A DNA stretch of 64,000 bases from Methanogenium sp. S4BF (GCF_029633965.1 NZ_CP091277.1:2449917-2513916); one strand, 5' to 3'. Shown: positions 14,974 to 25,274, numbered from the stretch's first letter. Program-made: numbers and translations. Notes: generated by a model not told the origin, from the letters alone.

Positions 14974-16854
14974 TTATTTCTCGTCATGAACCTCGAAATC
15001 GGCATCAACGACATCTTCACCGCCTTTTTGGCCAGCCCCTCCTGTCTGTTCTCCGCCGCCTGCATATCCTGCCTGCGGCCCTTCCGCCTGCGCCTGCTGC
15101 TGAGCGGACTGCTGGTATATGGCGGAGCCTGCCTCACTCAGGGCTGTGCGGAGACGTTCGGTTTCCGATTTGATTGCACCGGTATCCTTCCCTTCGAGCG
15201 CCGCCTTCAGAGCCGTAATCGCAGCGTTCACCTTATCGGTCATTTCGGTGTTTAATTTGCCTGAGAGCTCTGCAAGTGTCTTTTCTCCGGTGTAGATGAG
15301 CGAATCGGCGATGTTGCGGACCTCGACCTCCTCTTTTCGTCTGCGGTCCTCCTCTTCATACTGTTCCGCCTCATTCACCATCTTGTTGACATCGGTCTCC
15401 GAGAGTTTTGTCGAGGCGGTGATCGTCATCTTCTGCTCTTTGCCGGTGCCGATATCCTTTGCAGAGACATTGAGGATGCCGGATGAGTCGATATCAAACG
15501 TGACCTCAATCTGGGGGATACCCCGTGGTGCGGGGGCGATGCCCACGAGGTTGAACTGCCCAAGGCTTACATTGTCGGCGGCCATGGGCCGTTCACCCTG
15601 AAGTACATGTACTGTAACAGATGTCTGGAGGTCTGCTGCCGTGGTGAATATCTGGCTCTTTTTGGTGGGGATGGTGGTGTTTCTCTCAATCAGTTCGGTC
15701 CGAACGCCCCCCAGCGTCTCAATGCCGAGTGTCAGGGGTGTGACATCCAGAAGCACCATGTCAGTTATTTCACCGGCGAGAATCGCCCCCTGAATGGCTG
15801 CCCCGATGGCAACACATTCCATCGGATCAATCCCGCGTTCCGCTTTTCTTCCGATATGGTCCTCGATAAATTTCTGTACAACCGGCATCCTCGTCGGTCC
15901 GCCGACAAGAATGACCTTCTGGATGTCGTCCTTTGTCAGTTTGGCGTCCTTTAATGCCTGTTCAAACGGGTGGATGCAGCGCTTGATGGTTGGTTCAATC
16001 AGCTGTTCAAGTTTTGAGCGTGAGAGTTTCATCGAGAGGTGTTTGGGCCCTTCCTGCGTAGCGGAGACATACGGGAGATTTATTTCTGTTTCAAGCACGG
16101 TCGAGAGTTCTATTTTTGCCTTCTCAGCGGCCTCTTTCACCCGGTTGATGGCCATTTTGTCGTTTCTGATGTCAACCCCTTCAAGTCTCTTGAACTCAGA
16201 GGCAATCCATTCATACACGGCATTGTCCATGTCAGTGCCGCCGAGATGGGTGTCGCCGGAGGTGGCAAGCACGGTGAATGTGCCCCCGCCGAACTCCATG
16301 ATCGTCACATCAAGCGTCCCGCCGCCCAGATCAAAGACGAGAATTTTATACTCACCACCGCGGTCAAGCCCGTATGCCATCGAAGCGGCGGTGGGTTCGT
16401 TTACCAGCCTGACGACATCGAGACCGGCAATTTTTCCGGCATCCTTCGTCGCGGTCCTTTGGTTGTCGTTGAAATAGGCAGGGACCGTGATGACCGCTTT
16501 GGTCACGGTCTCTCCCAGAAATGCCTCTGCATCCCGTTTGATCTTTTTTAAGAGGAACCCTGAGATCTGCTGGGGCGTGTAGTCCTTGTTGTGAATGTGG
16601 TAGATGTGGCTGGTGCCAATCTGCCGCTTTGCTGCGGTGACCGTCCCCTCAGGGTTGCTCACCGCCTGCCTGCGTGCCGGCTCCCCCACAAGCAGCTGGT
16701 CGTCCGCCGTGAACGCGATATAGGAGGGAAACATCTTTCCGGCGACGGTTGCCCCCTCTGCCGAAGGGATGATGGTGGGTTTGCCGCCCAGCATCACTGC
16801 CGCCTCGCTGTTGGATGTTCCCAGGTCTATCCCGATTATCTTTTCTTTACCCAT
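14974..16854 (-). CDS. dnaK: Chaperone protein DnaK (Hsp70)
   Basis: An Hsp70 chaperone of about 626 residues. It starts [20 protein letters not shown], the phosphate-1 motif of the actin-like ATPase; [17 protein letters not shown] and the adenosine-binding [17 protein letters not shown] motifs are present. The linker [17 protein letters not shown] leads to the substrate-binding domain and a Gln/Gly/Ala-rich lid tail ending in acidic residues. I chose ATG 16854, since a longer frame (from 16890) would add 12 basic residues before the conserved start. It overlaps the grpE stop by eight bases, implying coupled translation. Confidence 0.96.
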   Translation of the reverse strand: MGKEKIIGIDLGTSNSEAAVMLGGKPTIIPSAEGATVAGKMFPSYIAFTADDQLLVGEPARRQAVSNPEGTVTAAKRQIGTSHIYHIHNKDYTPQQISGFLLKKIKRDAEAFLGETVTKAVITVPAYFNDNQRTATKDAGKIAGLDVVRLVNEPTAASMAYGLDRGGEYKILVFDLGGGTLDVTIMEFGGGTFTVLATSGDTHLGGTDMDNAVYEWIASEFKRLEGVDIRNDKMAINRVKEAAEKAKIELSTVLETEINLPYVSATQEGPKHLSMKLSRSKLEQLIEPTIKRCIHPFEQALKDAKLTKDDIQKVILVGGPTRMPVVQKFIEDHIGRKAERGIDPMECVAIGAAIQGAILAGEITDMVLLDVTPLTLGIETLGGVRTELIERNTTIPTKKSQIFTTAADLQTSVTVHVLQGERPMAADNVSLGQFNLVGIAPAPRGIPQIEVTFDIDSSGILNVSAKDIGTGKEQKMTITASTKLSETDVNKMVNEAEQYEEEDRRRKEEVEVRNIADSLIYTGEKTLAELSGKLNTEMTDKVNAAITALKAALEGKDTGAIKSETERLRTALSEAGSAIYQQSAQQQAQAEGPQAGYAGGGEQTGGAGQKGGEDVVDADFEVHDEK

Positions 16855-17374
16855 TTTTCTCACCTTTTCCTTTCGAAACGTTCTCTGCAACCATGACCTT
16901 CGACGGCCGGATGACCTTCGATTTCAGGGAGTATCCTTTGCCGATCTCTTCGACAATGGTGCCGGATTCGTCGGTGCATTGCTTCCTGCAGATGACCTCG
17001 TGGAGAAGCGGATCCGATTTTTTCCCAATGCACTCAATGGGTTCCAACCCGTAATCTGACAGTATTTTGACCATCTTCTGGTATACCATCCTGACTCCCT
17101 CCCGGTTTTTCTCATCCTCAAGTGACGGCAGCGACTGTTCAAAATCGTCAAGGATGACAAGGAGGTCTTTTATCAGGTTCTCGTTTGCACGGGCAATGAC
17201 TGACCCTTTCTCTTTTTCAGACCATTTCCGGAAATTGTCAAACTCGGCCTGGAGATATTTCAGCCGCTCTAGTCTCTCCTCGGCGAGAATCGTCTGCTCG
17301 GAAAGCTTTTTTTTCAGCTGTTCAATCTCTTCGGCCGGTTTGGTTTTTCCCGGTCCCCCATGATCTGCGGCCAT
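16847..17374 (-). CDS. grpE: Nucleotide exchange factor GrpE
   Basis: A 175-residue GrpE. A long N-terminal coiled coil (about residues 14-60, [20 protein letters not shown]...) is followed by [17 protein letters not shown], then the four-helix part with [16 protein letters not shown], and the beta wing with [34 protein letters not shown]. It releases ADP from DnaK. First gene of the chaperone operon. A minus-strand TATA element about 30 nt upstream of the ATG gives an almost leaderless transcript. I see no CIRCE-type repeat. Confidence 0.94.
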   Translation of the reverse strand: MAADHGGPGKTKPAEEIEQLKKKLSEQTILAEERLERLKYLQAEFDNFRKWSEKEKGSVIARANENLIKDLLVILDDFEQSLPSLEDEKNREGVRMVYQKMVKILSDYGLEPIECIGKKSDPLLHEVICRKQCTDESGTIVEEIGKGYSLKSKVIRPSKVMVAENVSKGKGEKNG

Positions 17375-17399
17375 TAATGAGGTGCTTTCCTTCTCTGCG

Positions 17400-17410
17400 G
17401 ATATTTAAGG
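17400..17410 (-). promoter_or_regulatory. TATA box of the grpE-dnaK-dnaJ operon
   Basis: CCTTAAATATC on the minus strand, centred about 30 nt upstream of the grpE ATG, predicts initiation a few bases before the start codon. Confidence 0.5.
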
Positions 17411-17725
17411 TTTGCCTCGCACTGACAATTCCTGTTTCATGGTATGGGGAGTCATCCATGGGTTGATGATCACGCTGTGGAGGTATGAAACGGTATCGGC
17501 TTCCGGATGCGGATTGCACATAAATCCGGAGTCAATGGACGGCAACAACCAAAGCAAAAGAAGGAGGGGGTAAGACATGCAGGGGAATATACAGCAGCAA
17601 ACGCCTGCAGAACCGGACCCGGGCCGTGGGATGAGGGGGCTGGTATCGAAAAAGGGAATGGATTTGCTCCATCGGAATCTCTTCTGAGATTGCCACTCAT
17701 TTATATATGATCCCTGCCTGATATT
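17411..17725. other. Gap between grpE promoter and the broken lipoprotein gene
   Basis: About 315 nt in which I recognise no gene. Short open frames on both strands have no family resemblance. A TATA-like stretch (TTTATATATGATC, about 17699-17711) has no gene suitably placed behind it on either strand. Confidence 0.35.
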
Positions 17726-18980
17726 TCAGGTATTTTTGCTCCTGACATGTATCCGAATCTGATTTGATGGTGTGCGGCCATACCCGGTAACAATCACCTC
17801 AACATACCCTTTTAGCATAATACATCCCTTCCCGCTCTTCGCGATGCAAAAAGACATACGCTCCCGGCGGGGTGGCCGCTGTTGTTCTGACGGTTACTTC
17901 CGGGAAGTAGGTCTCTTTTGGATAGGCCATGAAATCCGCAGGCGACACCGAGAACTCCATTCCGTCCGGCATGGGCAGGAGATTGGAAGGCATCTCATAC
18001 CGGGAGACACGGGAGGTGATAGGGAGGTGCACCATCCCTTAGCCCTTTTCCCGTGATTCAGCGACAATCTGGCCGGTGTTTTCTGTTCCCGCCTTCACGG
18101 TGATGGTGTCCGGACAGAAGATGACCGGGGTGCCGAAGTGGGATACACCGGGGGTGATGAGATCCCCCGGTGCGGCGGACGGGGTCGGGGTTGGCGTTGC
18201 CGGGCCGCCGAAGGGGGCCACCGACCGGGCGACCCTCTGCAGTTCTTCGGGTTCGAGGTTCCCCCACAGCCAGTATGATGTGTTATCTGCTGTGGTCCAT
18301 GAGATCTGCGTCTCACCAGTTCCCTGCACGACCTTCGCCTCTGCGTCGTTCACCATTATTGTGGTGTACTTTGGCATGGAGATGGCAAAGGCCCATGGCG
18401 GGTCACCTGCACCGGTCTGCACCAGAAGCAGCCGGTCGTCTGCGGCGGTATAGTATATGTGACGCCGGGGGCAGGGCTCGCCAAAGACCTGAACGCTGGA
18501 AAACCCGTAGCCTTCAGGCACATAGTAGGGAGCCGCAAGTCTGCATCCGGGGCCGGGCGCCGCTGCTGCCGCCTCCAGCGTTGTATATTCTTCCGGCGGG
18601 CCGGTCTGCATGCAGGGCATCGGTTCTTTGATGTACTGCCAGTACCTGCTGACAACGGTCCTGTCTGGTATGTCAACGAATACATGGTAGACGGACGACT
18701 GGTTGGTGACGTGGAATGTGACCTCGGTGCCAATCCATGAGATGGCTCCCTCCGGCCCGGTTGATTCAAATCGACCGGGTCCCACATGCACAATCTCATA
18801 CGCCCCGGTGTCGGCCGGGATATTCTCCTGCACCTCCGGGTCGGCAAGAGCAATGGCAATGGCCGATTCCGATGTATTCCCCGCCGGGGTGTCCGCCCCG
18901 TCATTCAGACACCCGGCGGCGAGCACCAGAATGAGACAGGCGCAGCAACACCATGCCTGCCATCCGTTCCTCCCTTTCAT
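17726..18980 (-). pseudogene. Secreted lipoprotein with two disruptions
   Basis: On the minus strand an ATG at 18980 opens a lipoprotein: basic start, hydrophobic core and lipobox VLAAGC, then an extracellular domain of about 240 residues with a YVPEGYGFSSVQVFG and ISMPKYTTIMVND pattern like DUF4367-type domains, a Pro/Thr linker near residue 262, and an Ig-like end. The frame is cut by TAA at 18039-18041, but the sequence continues in the same frame (MVHLPITSRVSRYE... to VTVRTTAATPPGAYVFLHREE). A second break is in the T4 run at 17810-17813: after YYAK the next frame reads GYVEVIVTGYGRTP and ends at TGA 17726. Both tails match the Gly-x-Tyr strand pattern of one domain. Probably a pseudogene; sequence error at two places is the alternative. 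Confidence 0.7.
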
Positions 18981-19221
18981 GATGTGAGAGTGTGCCACGG
19001 CTGTTCCGATAAGGATTCCTCCGGAGAGCAATGAAAAGGGGTTGACGACCTGCCCGTGGATGCCGGAGAAACGGTGTCTGCCGAATGAGTAATAATTCGG
19101 GTGAGAAGAATGGAAAGGACAGGGGGATTGCGTCCCCCGGAAGATGTGGCCCTGACACAAAAATCCGTACGACCGTGGTTCTACTGCGTGAAAGCGTCCC
19201 CGGGGACTGATTTGTGACGGT

Positions 19222-19380
19222 TCACTCCCCGGTCAGGGGTGTATCACATCTGGGGCACTTCATGCTCCAGCAGGGAACCGTCGGTGTTCGCCCGGTTTCA
19301 TACCCGCACCGGGGGCAGACACATCTTTTCGGTGGAATGCTGCGGCGCTGGACTTCTTTGCCAATTGGAATGTCTGTCAT
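19222..19380 (-). CDS. Small zinc-ribbon protein (52 residues)
   Basis: On the minus strand an ATG at 19380 encodes 52 residues ending at TGA 19222. The centre has CVCPRCGYETG and, 15 residues later, WSMKCPRCDTPLTGE, so two CPRC knuckles can bind one zinc ion. Such mini zinc ribbons, about 50 residues long and otherwise without a domain, are common in methanogens and their roles are mostly unknown. A weak GGAGAT lies about 13 nt upstream. It stands alone, upstream of and on the same strand as the broken lipoprotein gene. The regular cysteine spacing and codon pattern make it convincing despite its size. Confidence 0.72.
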   Translation of the reverse strand: MTDIPIGKEVQRRSIPPKRCVCPRCGYETGRTPTVPCWSMKCPRCDTPLTGE

Positions 19381-19666
19381 TCGTACCGGGGGTATCTCCT
19401 CTGCATCCCCTTAAGGATTTGTACGAATTCTGCTGGGCTAAAGATTTGTTTTCGCTGTGCAGGGGCAGCCATCAGGTAAGCATTGGTGGCATATGCCTGC
19501 AGACCTGTCCGGCAGTGAGAGAATGAAATCCGGAACCAAGTACCGACAGTCCGGCGTCCTCCCTCTCCGTGAAAATGGGATGGTCTCGCTTGAGAGTCAG
19601 GGCTGTTACAGGCATCCTTTCGGCTTATCGTATGGAGTTCAGGAGCATCAGCAGGATATCCTGAGA

Positions 19667-20416
19667 TCAGTGTATTCTGGTGGTAATTTTGCCCACGGTT
19701 GCAATATAGATGACAAACTGGGATTCCCCGTCAAGGCCGAGGAGCTGGTTCATCGCTTCATCATCAAATGCCCCGATGGCACAGACGCCGCATCCGACGG
19801 CCTCGGCACCGAGATAGAGGTTCTGGCAGGCATGGCCCGCGTCGAGAAAGAGATACCGGTATCCCCGTTCACTGTAGCGCCATGTCATCCTATAGGGCAC
19901 CGCCGTCCAGATGATGGTGACCGCATTCTTCTTTGCAAACTGCTGATAGAGGCATGCATGGAATATGTTGTCGGCGATGCCCGGTTCAGCGCTGATTTCT
20001 GCAAGCAGGTGCTCGATGGCGAGGTAGCGGTACAGGCCCGGTGACACGCCCTCCACATTATTGACGAGCACATACGTCTCGAATGCATGCCGGGCACCGG
20101 CGGACGGCACCGTCCGGAACGTATACTCTCCCGTGACCTCCCGTTTCACCCCCTGTGAGCACCAGAGCAGAAAAGAGAGCTCTTCAGGCGTGATCGGCTC
20201 CTTCCGGTATGTCCGTCTGCTTTCCCGGTGGAGGATGGCATCCCGGAGATCGATATGCGGCACCGTGAGTGAAGCGGGAGCAGGCAGTCGGATTGCCTCT
20301 CCGTTTCCGGGGCAGGGGAGCTCCACCGGCGGCTGGGGGAGGCCCATCATCTGGCCTGATGGCTCAAGATACGGGTATTGTGTCTTCTTCAGAAATTCCT
20401 GACCTGTTTTCTTCAT
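19667..20416 (-). CDS. SagB/ThcOx-type nitroreductase-family oxidoreductase
   Basis: A protein of about 249 residues of the SagB branch of FMN-dependent nitroreductases. Characteristic segments are SRRTYRKEPITPEELSFLLW, VPSAGARHAFETYVLV, GLYRYLAIEHLL, and YLFLDAGHACQNLYLGAEAVG. SagB enzymes oxidise azolines to azoles in peptide natural products, but many genomes, as here, carry a stand-alone copy with no cyclodehydratase or precursor peptide nearby, and then the substrate is unknown. ATG 20416 is preceded by a strong AGGTGGTGA; an in-frame upstream ATG at 20443 is less well placed. No membrane segment is present. Confidence 0.85.
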   Translation of the reverse strand: MKKTGQEFLKKTQYPYLEPSGQMMGLPQPPVELPCPGNGEAIRLPAPASLTVPHIDLRDAILHRESRRTYRKEPITPEELSFLLWCSQGVKREVTGEYTFRTVPSAGARHAFETYVLVNNVEGVSPGLYRYLAIEHLLAEISAEPGIADNIFHACLYQQFAKKNAVTIIWTAVPYRMTWRYSERGYRYLFLDAGHACQNLYLGAEAVGCGVCAIGAFDDEAMNQLLGLDGESQFVIYIATVGKITTRIH

Positions 20417-20541
20417 ATTGTCACCACCTGAGCATATTCTCATGAAACTCCGGGGAGTTCAGGGGCAGATAGGCAGTGTTATCCTAAGGTCTTTTCCCCT
20501 GTTCCGGGTGTATGGAAGCACCCCGCTCCGGATGCCATCTG

Positions 20542-21422
20542 TTATTGCTGACCCATCTCTGCATCTGCCGTATCAAAGATCAGGCCCTGATACCGGAACG
20601 GTAAGAGGTGTCCCTCACCCCCGGGGAGGTGAAGTTCACAGGGGGGAGCATGCTCTGCGATATGGTGTCCATATGCAACCGGGACCAGAGGGTCCTCTGT
20701 GCCATGAAAGACATGCAGACGACAGGGAATCTCAGCAATGGAAACCCCCCCGTCGACATAGTGGACTGTAGCATCGGTGGTAACTCCACGGCTTCCCTGA
20801 CGGAATGCTTCTCTCTCCCCTTCCATGAAGCACTCCTTAAAAATGGGTCTGCTGTGATCGCAATATCCGCGTTGCAGAGATCCTTCATGAATGCGGAATA
20901 GTATGCGTCAGGGATGAATTTTTCACTCGCCCCTAATCAGATCAAAGAAGAGCCGGAAGAGGCAGGGATGGGTCTTTGAGGGCTACTGATGTCTGGTCCA
21001 TTTTGGACTTCGGGTAATTGCTGGCACCAGGCATCCCGGTGAAATTCGTGTACCCGGCAAAGGTCATATTAAAGATGAGGCGCTGTGGGATGCCATATCC
21101 GCTGACCGTCGTATGGGTGCCGCCGCCGGACCAGCCGGTAACCCCGAATCTCTCAATACCGGGGTGTTCTGCGATTGCGGCGATATCAGCCTGATAGTCA
21201 GGCAGGCGGCGTCCTTCCTGATATGTTGATTCCCCCATTTCCAGCCGATCGGTGGTGATTATGCGGTATCCCCGTTGTGCTGCACTCCTCTCAAACCGTT
21301 TTTCCTTCGAGTGGTGAATCCTGCCCCCTGTGTGCATGAAAAACAGGGATTCCTTCGGGATTACCACAATCAGTGTAGGCAAGGGTGCGGTCGTCTTTCA
21401 GGGTAATATGACGGATCTCCAT
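20542..21422 (-). pseudogene. Alpha/beta hydrolase broken by several frameshifts
   Basis: Read on the minus strand from ATG 21422, the protein begins MEIRHITLKDDRTLAYTDCG and reaches VFHAH, after which the frame shifts to give RFERSAAQRGYRIITTDR and the nucleophile elbow FGVTGWSGGGTH. Near 20965 the sense moves to another frame (LFRLFFDLIRGE), then to a third (KFIPDAYYSAFMKDL...ITADPFL), and at the T-run near 20840 to a fourth segment (FMEGEREAFRQGSRG) ending with HVFHGTEDPLVPV and GGEGHLLPF, which hold the catalytic Asp and His. All parts of one hydrolase are present in order but at least four shifts separate them, so the gene is dead or the sequence here is poor. Confidence 0.8.
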
Positions 21423-21865
21423 AGCAGGGATTGCACCCTGGTGGGATGTAATGATTTCTTTGTCTGCTGTCAGGACCGGTCCTCATGCTGTATCACTCCT
21501 CGCTTCGCTCCCTGTTTATCCGATTGACAGACGCTGTTTCTTTAGCACCAGAGACAGATGGTTTGAGCGGTAATAAGGTATTTATATGGGTATGTTTTTC
21601 CGATGATGAATGACTATATATATTGCGCGCAGACTGTATGTGAATGATTATAATCCGGCCAATTTTTCTTTAAATGCCTGTTTAAGACCTTTATTGTCAA
21701 TTATTATGTAAAATTGCCCATATGTGGAATAATATGGGTGTTTGTTGGAAATAACTCCTATAATACTATTTGTTTAATATCAGCATTAAACTAATGAAAT
21801 TAAATTAATTGGCCTATGATTCAAAAAACGATAAGAATTATACTCAGGAATAAAATGTTCCACGT
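21423..21865. other. AT-rich intergenic leader of the PAS regulator
   Basis: A 443-nt gap with strongly AT-rich right half. TATA-like stretches (GTATTTATATGGG near 21578 and ACTATATATATTG near 21613) are too far upstream to be leaderless promoters of the PAS gene, and no small gene or RNA fold could be recognised after them. A long leader for the PAS gene is possible. Confidence 0.4.
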
Positions 21866-24800
21866 ATGGAGAGGTATCATCCGGAGCTTTCTCACATAAA
21901 GGAACTGCTGAGATCTCATCCCCGGGGAATGACAATAATTGATATTTCTCAGAAAATTGGCATCAACAGAAATTCGGTGGCCAAATATCTGGACGTACTC
22001 CTCATCTCCGGCCAGGTGGAGATGCATGCGGTGGGAACGGCAAAATTATACTTTCTTTCCAAAAGGGTTCCTATTTCCGCAATGCTGAGTCTCTCATCGG
22101 ACTATATTATCGTCTTTGACAGTGCCCTGACCATTCAGTACATCAATCAGAAAGTATTGGATTTTGAGGGCATTACCCGCGAAGAGGCACTTGGAATCCA
22201 TATCGACAATATCTCTCTCTCCCTTCTGAGGGATGAGGAAATCCTTGAGAAAATCCGGGATGTCGATCTCGAACGCCAATTTTGCAAGGATGTCTCCATT
22301 AGCCATGAAGATGGAGAATATTATTTTAAGGCTAAGATTATCCCAACGATATTTGAAGGAGGCACCCGCGGCATCAGCGTGATTCTGGAGGACAATACTC
22401 CCCAGAAACGGTATGAACTCTCACTTGAGGAACAGAAATCACTGTATCAGGAGATGGTGGAGGACCAGACCGAGTTAATCTCCCGCTGGTTGCCGGACGG
22501 TACCCACATCTATGTCAATGATGCCTACTGCCGGTACTTTCTGAGAGAAAAAGACAAAATCATAGGAAAACGGTTCAAACCGGGAGTTCATCCCGATGAC
22601 TGTCCACTCCTCACCAAACATCTCAGATCACTGACACGGGTGACTCCTGTTGCGAGTATCGAACAGAGAATCATCATGCCTGACGGGTCTGTCAGGTGGC
22701 AGCAGTTCACCGACCGGGCTTTTTTCGATGAAAATGATAACATCACTGAATATCTCTCCGTCGGTCGTGATATCACCAATCGAAAAATTCTCGAAAGAAG
22801 GGAGAAGGAAACCCTTGCAGACCTCAAATATCTCTCGGAAACATCTATCAAATTCGTAAGCATGTTCCATGAGGAGGATATCTTCCGGTATATCGGTGAA
22901 TCCATACGCCTGTTATTGCCGGATTCAAATGTTGCTATCATCAAAATTCAGGAACAAAGTCTTCAGGGGGTTGTCGGTGCCTGTTTCGGCAGCGAAAAAC
23001 TCCAGCATGTCGTGGGTGAGACGTTTGAACTGGAGGAGTCTTACGCAGATCTCGCCTACTCACGTACTCTGACAGAAATTTTAGTGCCCAGGATCAGGGC
23101 CCTGATCAAAAAATCTGATAAAGAGAGCCCTCTTCCCAGGATCGACAAGGTTGCCCCGCCAAAACGAAGGTTCACAATGAACATTCTCCAGAAAGACGGT
23201 TCTCTGTGCAACCTGCTCATCAGCATTCCCGTCACAAGCTCCCTGCGAAAGGTGGAGCTTCTTGAAACCATAATCAATCAGGCATCCGTTGCATTGCGTC
23301 GCTGCCGGGCGGAAAAGGAACTTTGGATCAAGGAGAGTGCCATCATGTCATCGATTGACGGCATCATGATCTGTGACAGGAATGCGGCCATCACCTATGT
23401 AAATACTTCTTTTCTGAATATGTTCGGATATTCCGAACCTGCAGAAGTTCAGGGAAGATCGCTTTTCTCGTTCATCCTGCAGGGCAAAACGCTCGAAAAA
23501 GGGATGGATCTATTCTGGCAGAAAGGGGGATGGAAAGGAGAGCGCACCGGGATCAGAAAAGACGGGAGCCATTTTTATGTCCATATATCCGGAAGTGCGG
23601 TGGACGATCAGCGCTGCAGCCCTCAGTGTCTGCTTGTGTCTCTGGTTGACATTACCAAGCGGAAACAAACTGAGATGTCAAGGGCCTTTCTTGCGCCGAT
23701 AGCCGAATGGTCAGAGAAGGCTATCATTGGTATCACCCTTGAAAAAGAGATCATATCATGGAATCCTGCAGCTGTGAAATATCTGGGATACACAGAGGAA
23801 GAGATCCTAGGCAGCACCTTTTCTGTTCTTGTTCCCCCCAATAATACCGAAATTGATGATATTTTCAGCAGAATGAATGAAGGTCAGACGATTCGGTCTG
23901 ATACGATCATTCTCAGGCGCAAAGATGGATATCTGGGATCATTTTCTGTGACATTCACTCCTGTGAGGGACTATAAAGGCCATATCTATGGTATTTCCAT
24001 CATGGGGAGTGACATATCAAAAGAGATCCCCCTGAAAGAGAAGCTTGACCATGTCCAAACATTGCAGAAGACCATGGAAGAGAATGTTCCTGTTCCTCTC
24101 CTCAAAGTGGTGGGGAATGAAGTGACATATGTAAATCCATGCTTGCTTCATCTGTTTGAAAAAGCCGATCCAAAGAGTTTCATTGGAAAGAATATTCACG
24201 ATGTCGTGACGTTCAGGAGGGATTTGGGTTCACACGGAAACGGTGCGAATGCACCACCGGGGAGTGTCGAACGCCAGATGGCAACAATAGAACTTAATGA
24301 TGGAAGCGAAAAAGAAGTTGCCGCAACAATTTTCCGGGATTATATTGGACAGGGTGTCTGGATATTTTTTGAGAACTCTTCCCGATCATCTGAGTATGAT
24401 ACTCTTCTCAAAGAGATCGAAGAGAAACTCAGGAAGGATCTCATAAAAGCGATTGAAGTTATCGGTGTTGAGCTCGGTTCAAAGAATAGGGTTGAAGAGG
24501 AGCTTAAAAATGAAATTGCGCTGCATCGTGAGCTTGAAAACAATATTTTGGGGTGTGTATTCCTCCTTGATCAGAATAGTAACCTTGTTCACATGAATTC
24601 TGCTCTGGCAGAGACCGCCGGAGTCATGCCTGAGGATGCTATTGGAAAACCGCTGGACTCGGCCCTGAACGGCTTCATCACCAAAGGGATATTTGAGGAT
24701 GAGGCGAAAGACGTTCTGCTTGGTTCTGAGGTGGTTGTGCATCATGATGCGGTTGTCGGAGATGACAGGAACAGCTGGAAGACACGTCTCATTCCTCTGA

Positions 24801-24874
24801 TAGTTGAGCCCGGTCAACTGAGAGGGATTGTGGGAATTTCCCAGAAGGCCCCGCTCCTCCGGAATGAGAACTAA
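21866..24874 (+). CDS. HTH-PAS multisensor transcriptional regulator
   Basis: A 1002-residue soluble protein. Residues 1-65 form a winged helix (IIDISQKIGINRNSVAKYLD, then a wing ending LYFLSKRV). Then come PAS domains at about 73-185, 195-309, 490-603, 612-720, 740-835 and 890-1000, several with the C-terminal PAC signature (SVGRDITNRK, SLVDITKRK, IMGSDISKE), and a GAF-like region at about 325-475. A charged coiled coil (about 838-885) precedes the last PAS. No histidine kinase, receiver or membrane segment exists, so it is a one-component regulator that should bind DNA directly and sense small molecules or redox state by its PAS domains. It has no close neighbour on its strand; targets are unknown. 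Confidence 0.88.
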   Translation: MERYHPELSHIKELLRSHPRGMTIIDISQKIGINRNSVAKYLDVLLISGQVEMHAVGTAKLYFLSKRVPISAMLSLSSDYIIVFDSALTIQYINQKVLDFEGITREEALGIHIDNISLSLLRDEEILEKIRDVDLERQFCKDVSISHEDGEYYFKAKIIPTIFEGGTRGISVILEDNTPQKRYELSLEEQKSLYQEMVEDQTELISRWLPDGTHIYVNDAYCRYFLREKDKIIGKRFKPGVHPDDCPLLTKHLRSLTRVTPVASIEQRIIMPDGSVRWQQFTDRAFFDENDNITEYLSVGRDITNRKILERREKETLADLKYLSETSIKFVSMFHEEDIFRYIGESIRLLLPDSNVAIIKIQEQSLQGVVGACFGSEKLQHVVGETFELEESYADLAYSRTLTEILVPRIRALIKKSDKESPLPRIDKVAPPKRRFTMNILQKDGSLCNLLISIPVTSSLRKVELLETIINQASVALRRCRAEKELWIKESAIMSSIDGIMICDRNAAITYVNTSFLNMFGYSEPAEVQGRSLFSFILQGKTLEKGMDLFWQKGGWKGERTGIRKDGSHFYVHISGSAVDDQRCSPQCLLVSLVDITKRKQTEMSRAFLAPIAEWSEKAIIGITLEKEIISWNPAAVKYLGYTEEEILGSTFSVLVPPNNTEIDDIFSRMNEGQTIRSDTIILRRKDGYLGSFSVTFTPVRDYKGHIYGISIMGSDISKEIPLKEKLDHVQTLQKTMEENVPVPLLKVVGNEVTYVNPCLLHLFEKADPKSFIGKNIHDVVTFRRDLGSHGNGANAPPGSVERQMATIELNDGSEKEVAATIFRDYIGQGVWIFFENSSRSSEYDTLLKEIEEKLRKDLIKAIEVIGVELGSKNRVEEELKNEIALHRELENNILGCVFLLDQNSNLVHMNSALAETAGVMPEDAIGKPLDSALNGFITKGIFEDEAKDVLLGSEVVVHHDAVVGDDRNSWKTRLIPLIVEPGQLRGIVGISQKAPLLRNEN

Positions 24875-25274
24875 TTGTTCTGACGCCTGAGGGATGTATA
24901 AGCCGGCACCATCGGTCATTTGTCATCCCGTGACGGTTTTCCTTGTGTTTATACACGATTTTTTGACAGATTTTCTGATTAGTTCTCCATTTATTTCGAT
25001 TTTAAATCAAATTTATATCAATATGTGGGATAATGTATCCAATTCCGTCAAAATGTGGCTGTCAGTATGGTATTAATGAGCAAATGCCAAATCAAATTAT
25101 TATTTAATGTTTCTAATAATGTCTATTATTCCGTTAATTCAGCATTTTCGCCCTACGGGGGCGCATTGCTGATTCGCATGGCGTAAATTAATAAAAAGAT
25201 AATTCCTATTAGAATATGTCGCTGCCGCATATACTGAAGATGTGTATCGGCACTAATGTGACAGGATAGATACT
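24875..25274. other. Intergenic region with a GC hairpin in AT-rich DNA
   Basis: 400 nt, mostly AT-rich. At about 25148-25163 the sequence CGCCCTACGGGGGCG can form a short GC stem, standing out from its surroundings. No gene is recognised. Confidence 0.35.

Noticed and set aside
17507..17710. Small frames on both strands between grpE and the lipoprotein gene
   Set aside because: Composition is random-looking, and the TATA-like sequence at about 17700 is not at a fitting distance from any start.
18039..18041. Recoding of a stop codon by pyrrolysine
   Set aside because: The codon is TAA, while pyrrolysine uses TAG, and a second break follows downstream; a disrupted gene is simpler.
19457..20044. 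Plus-strand open frame of 195 codons
   Set aside because: It runs antisense to the well-supported SagB-type gene and shows no family motif.
25139..25190. Possible structured RNA around the GC hairpin in the AT-rich gap
   Set aside because: Only one short stem can be drawn by eye, and no conserved RNA motif such as a kink-turn or box C/D pair was found.
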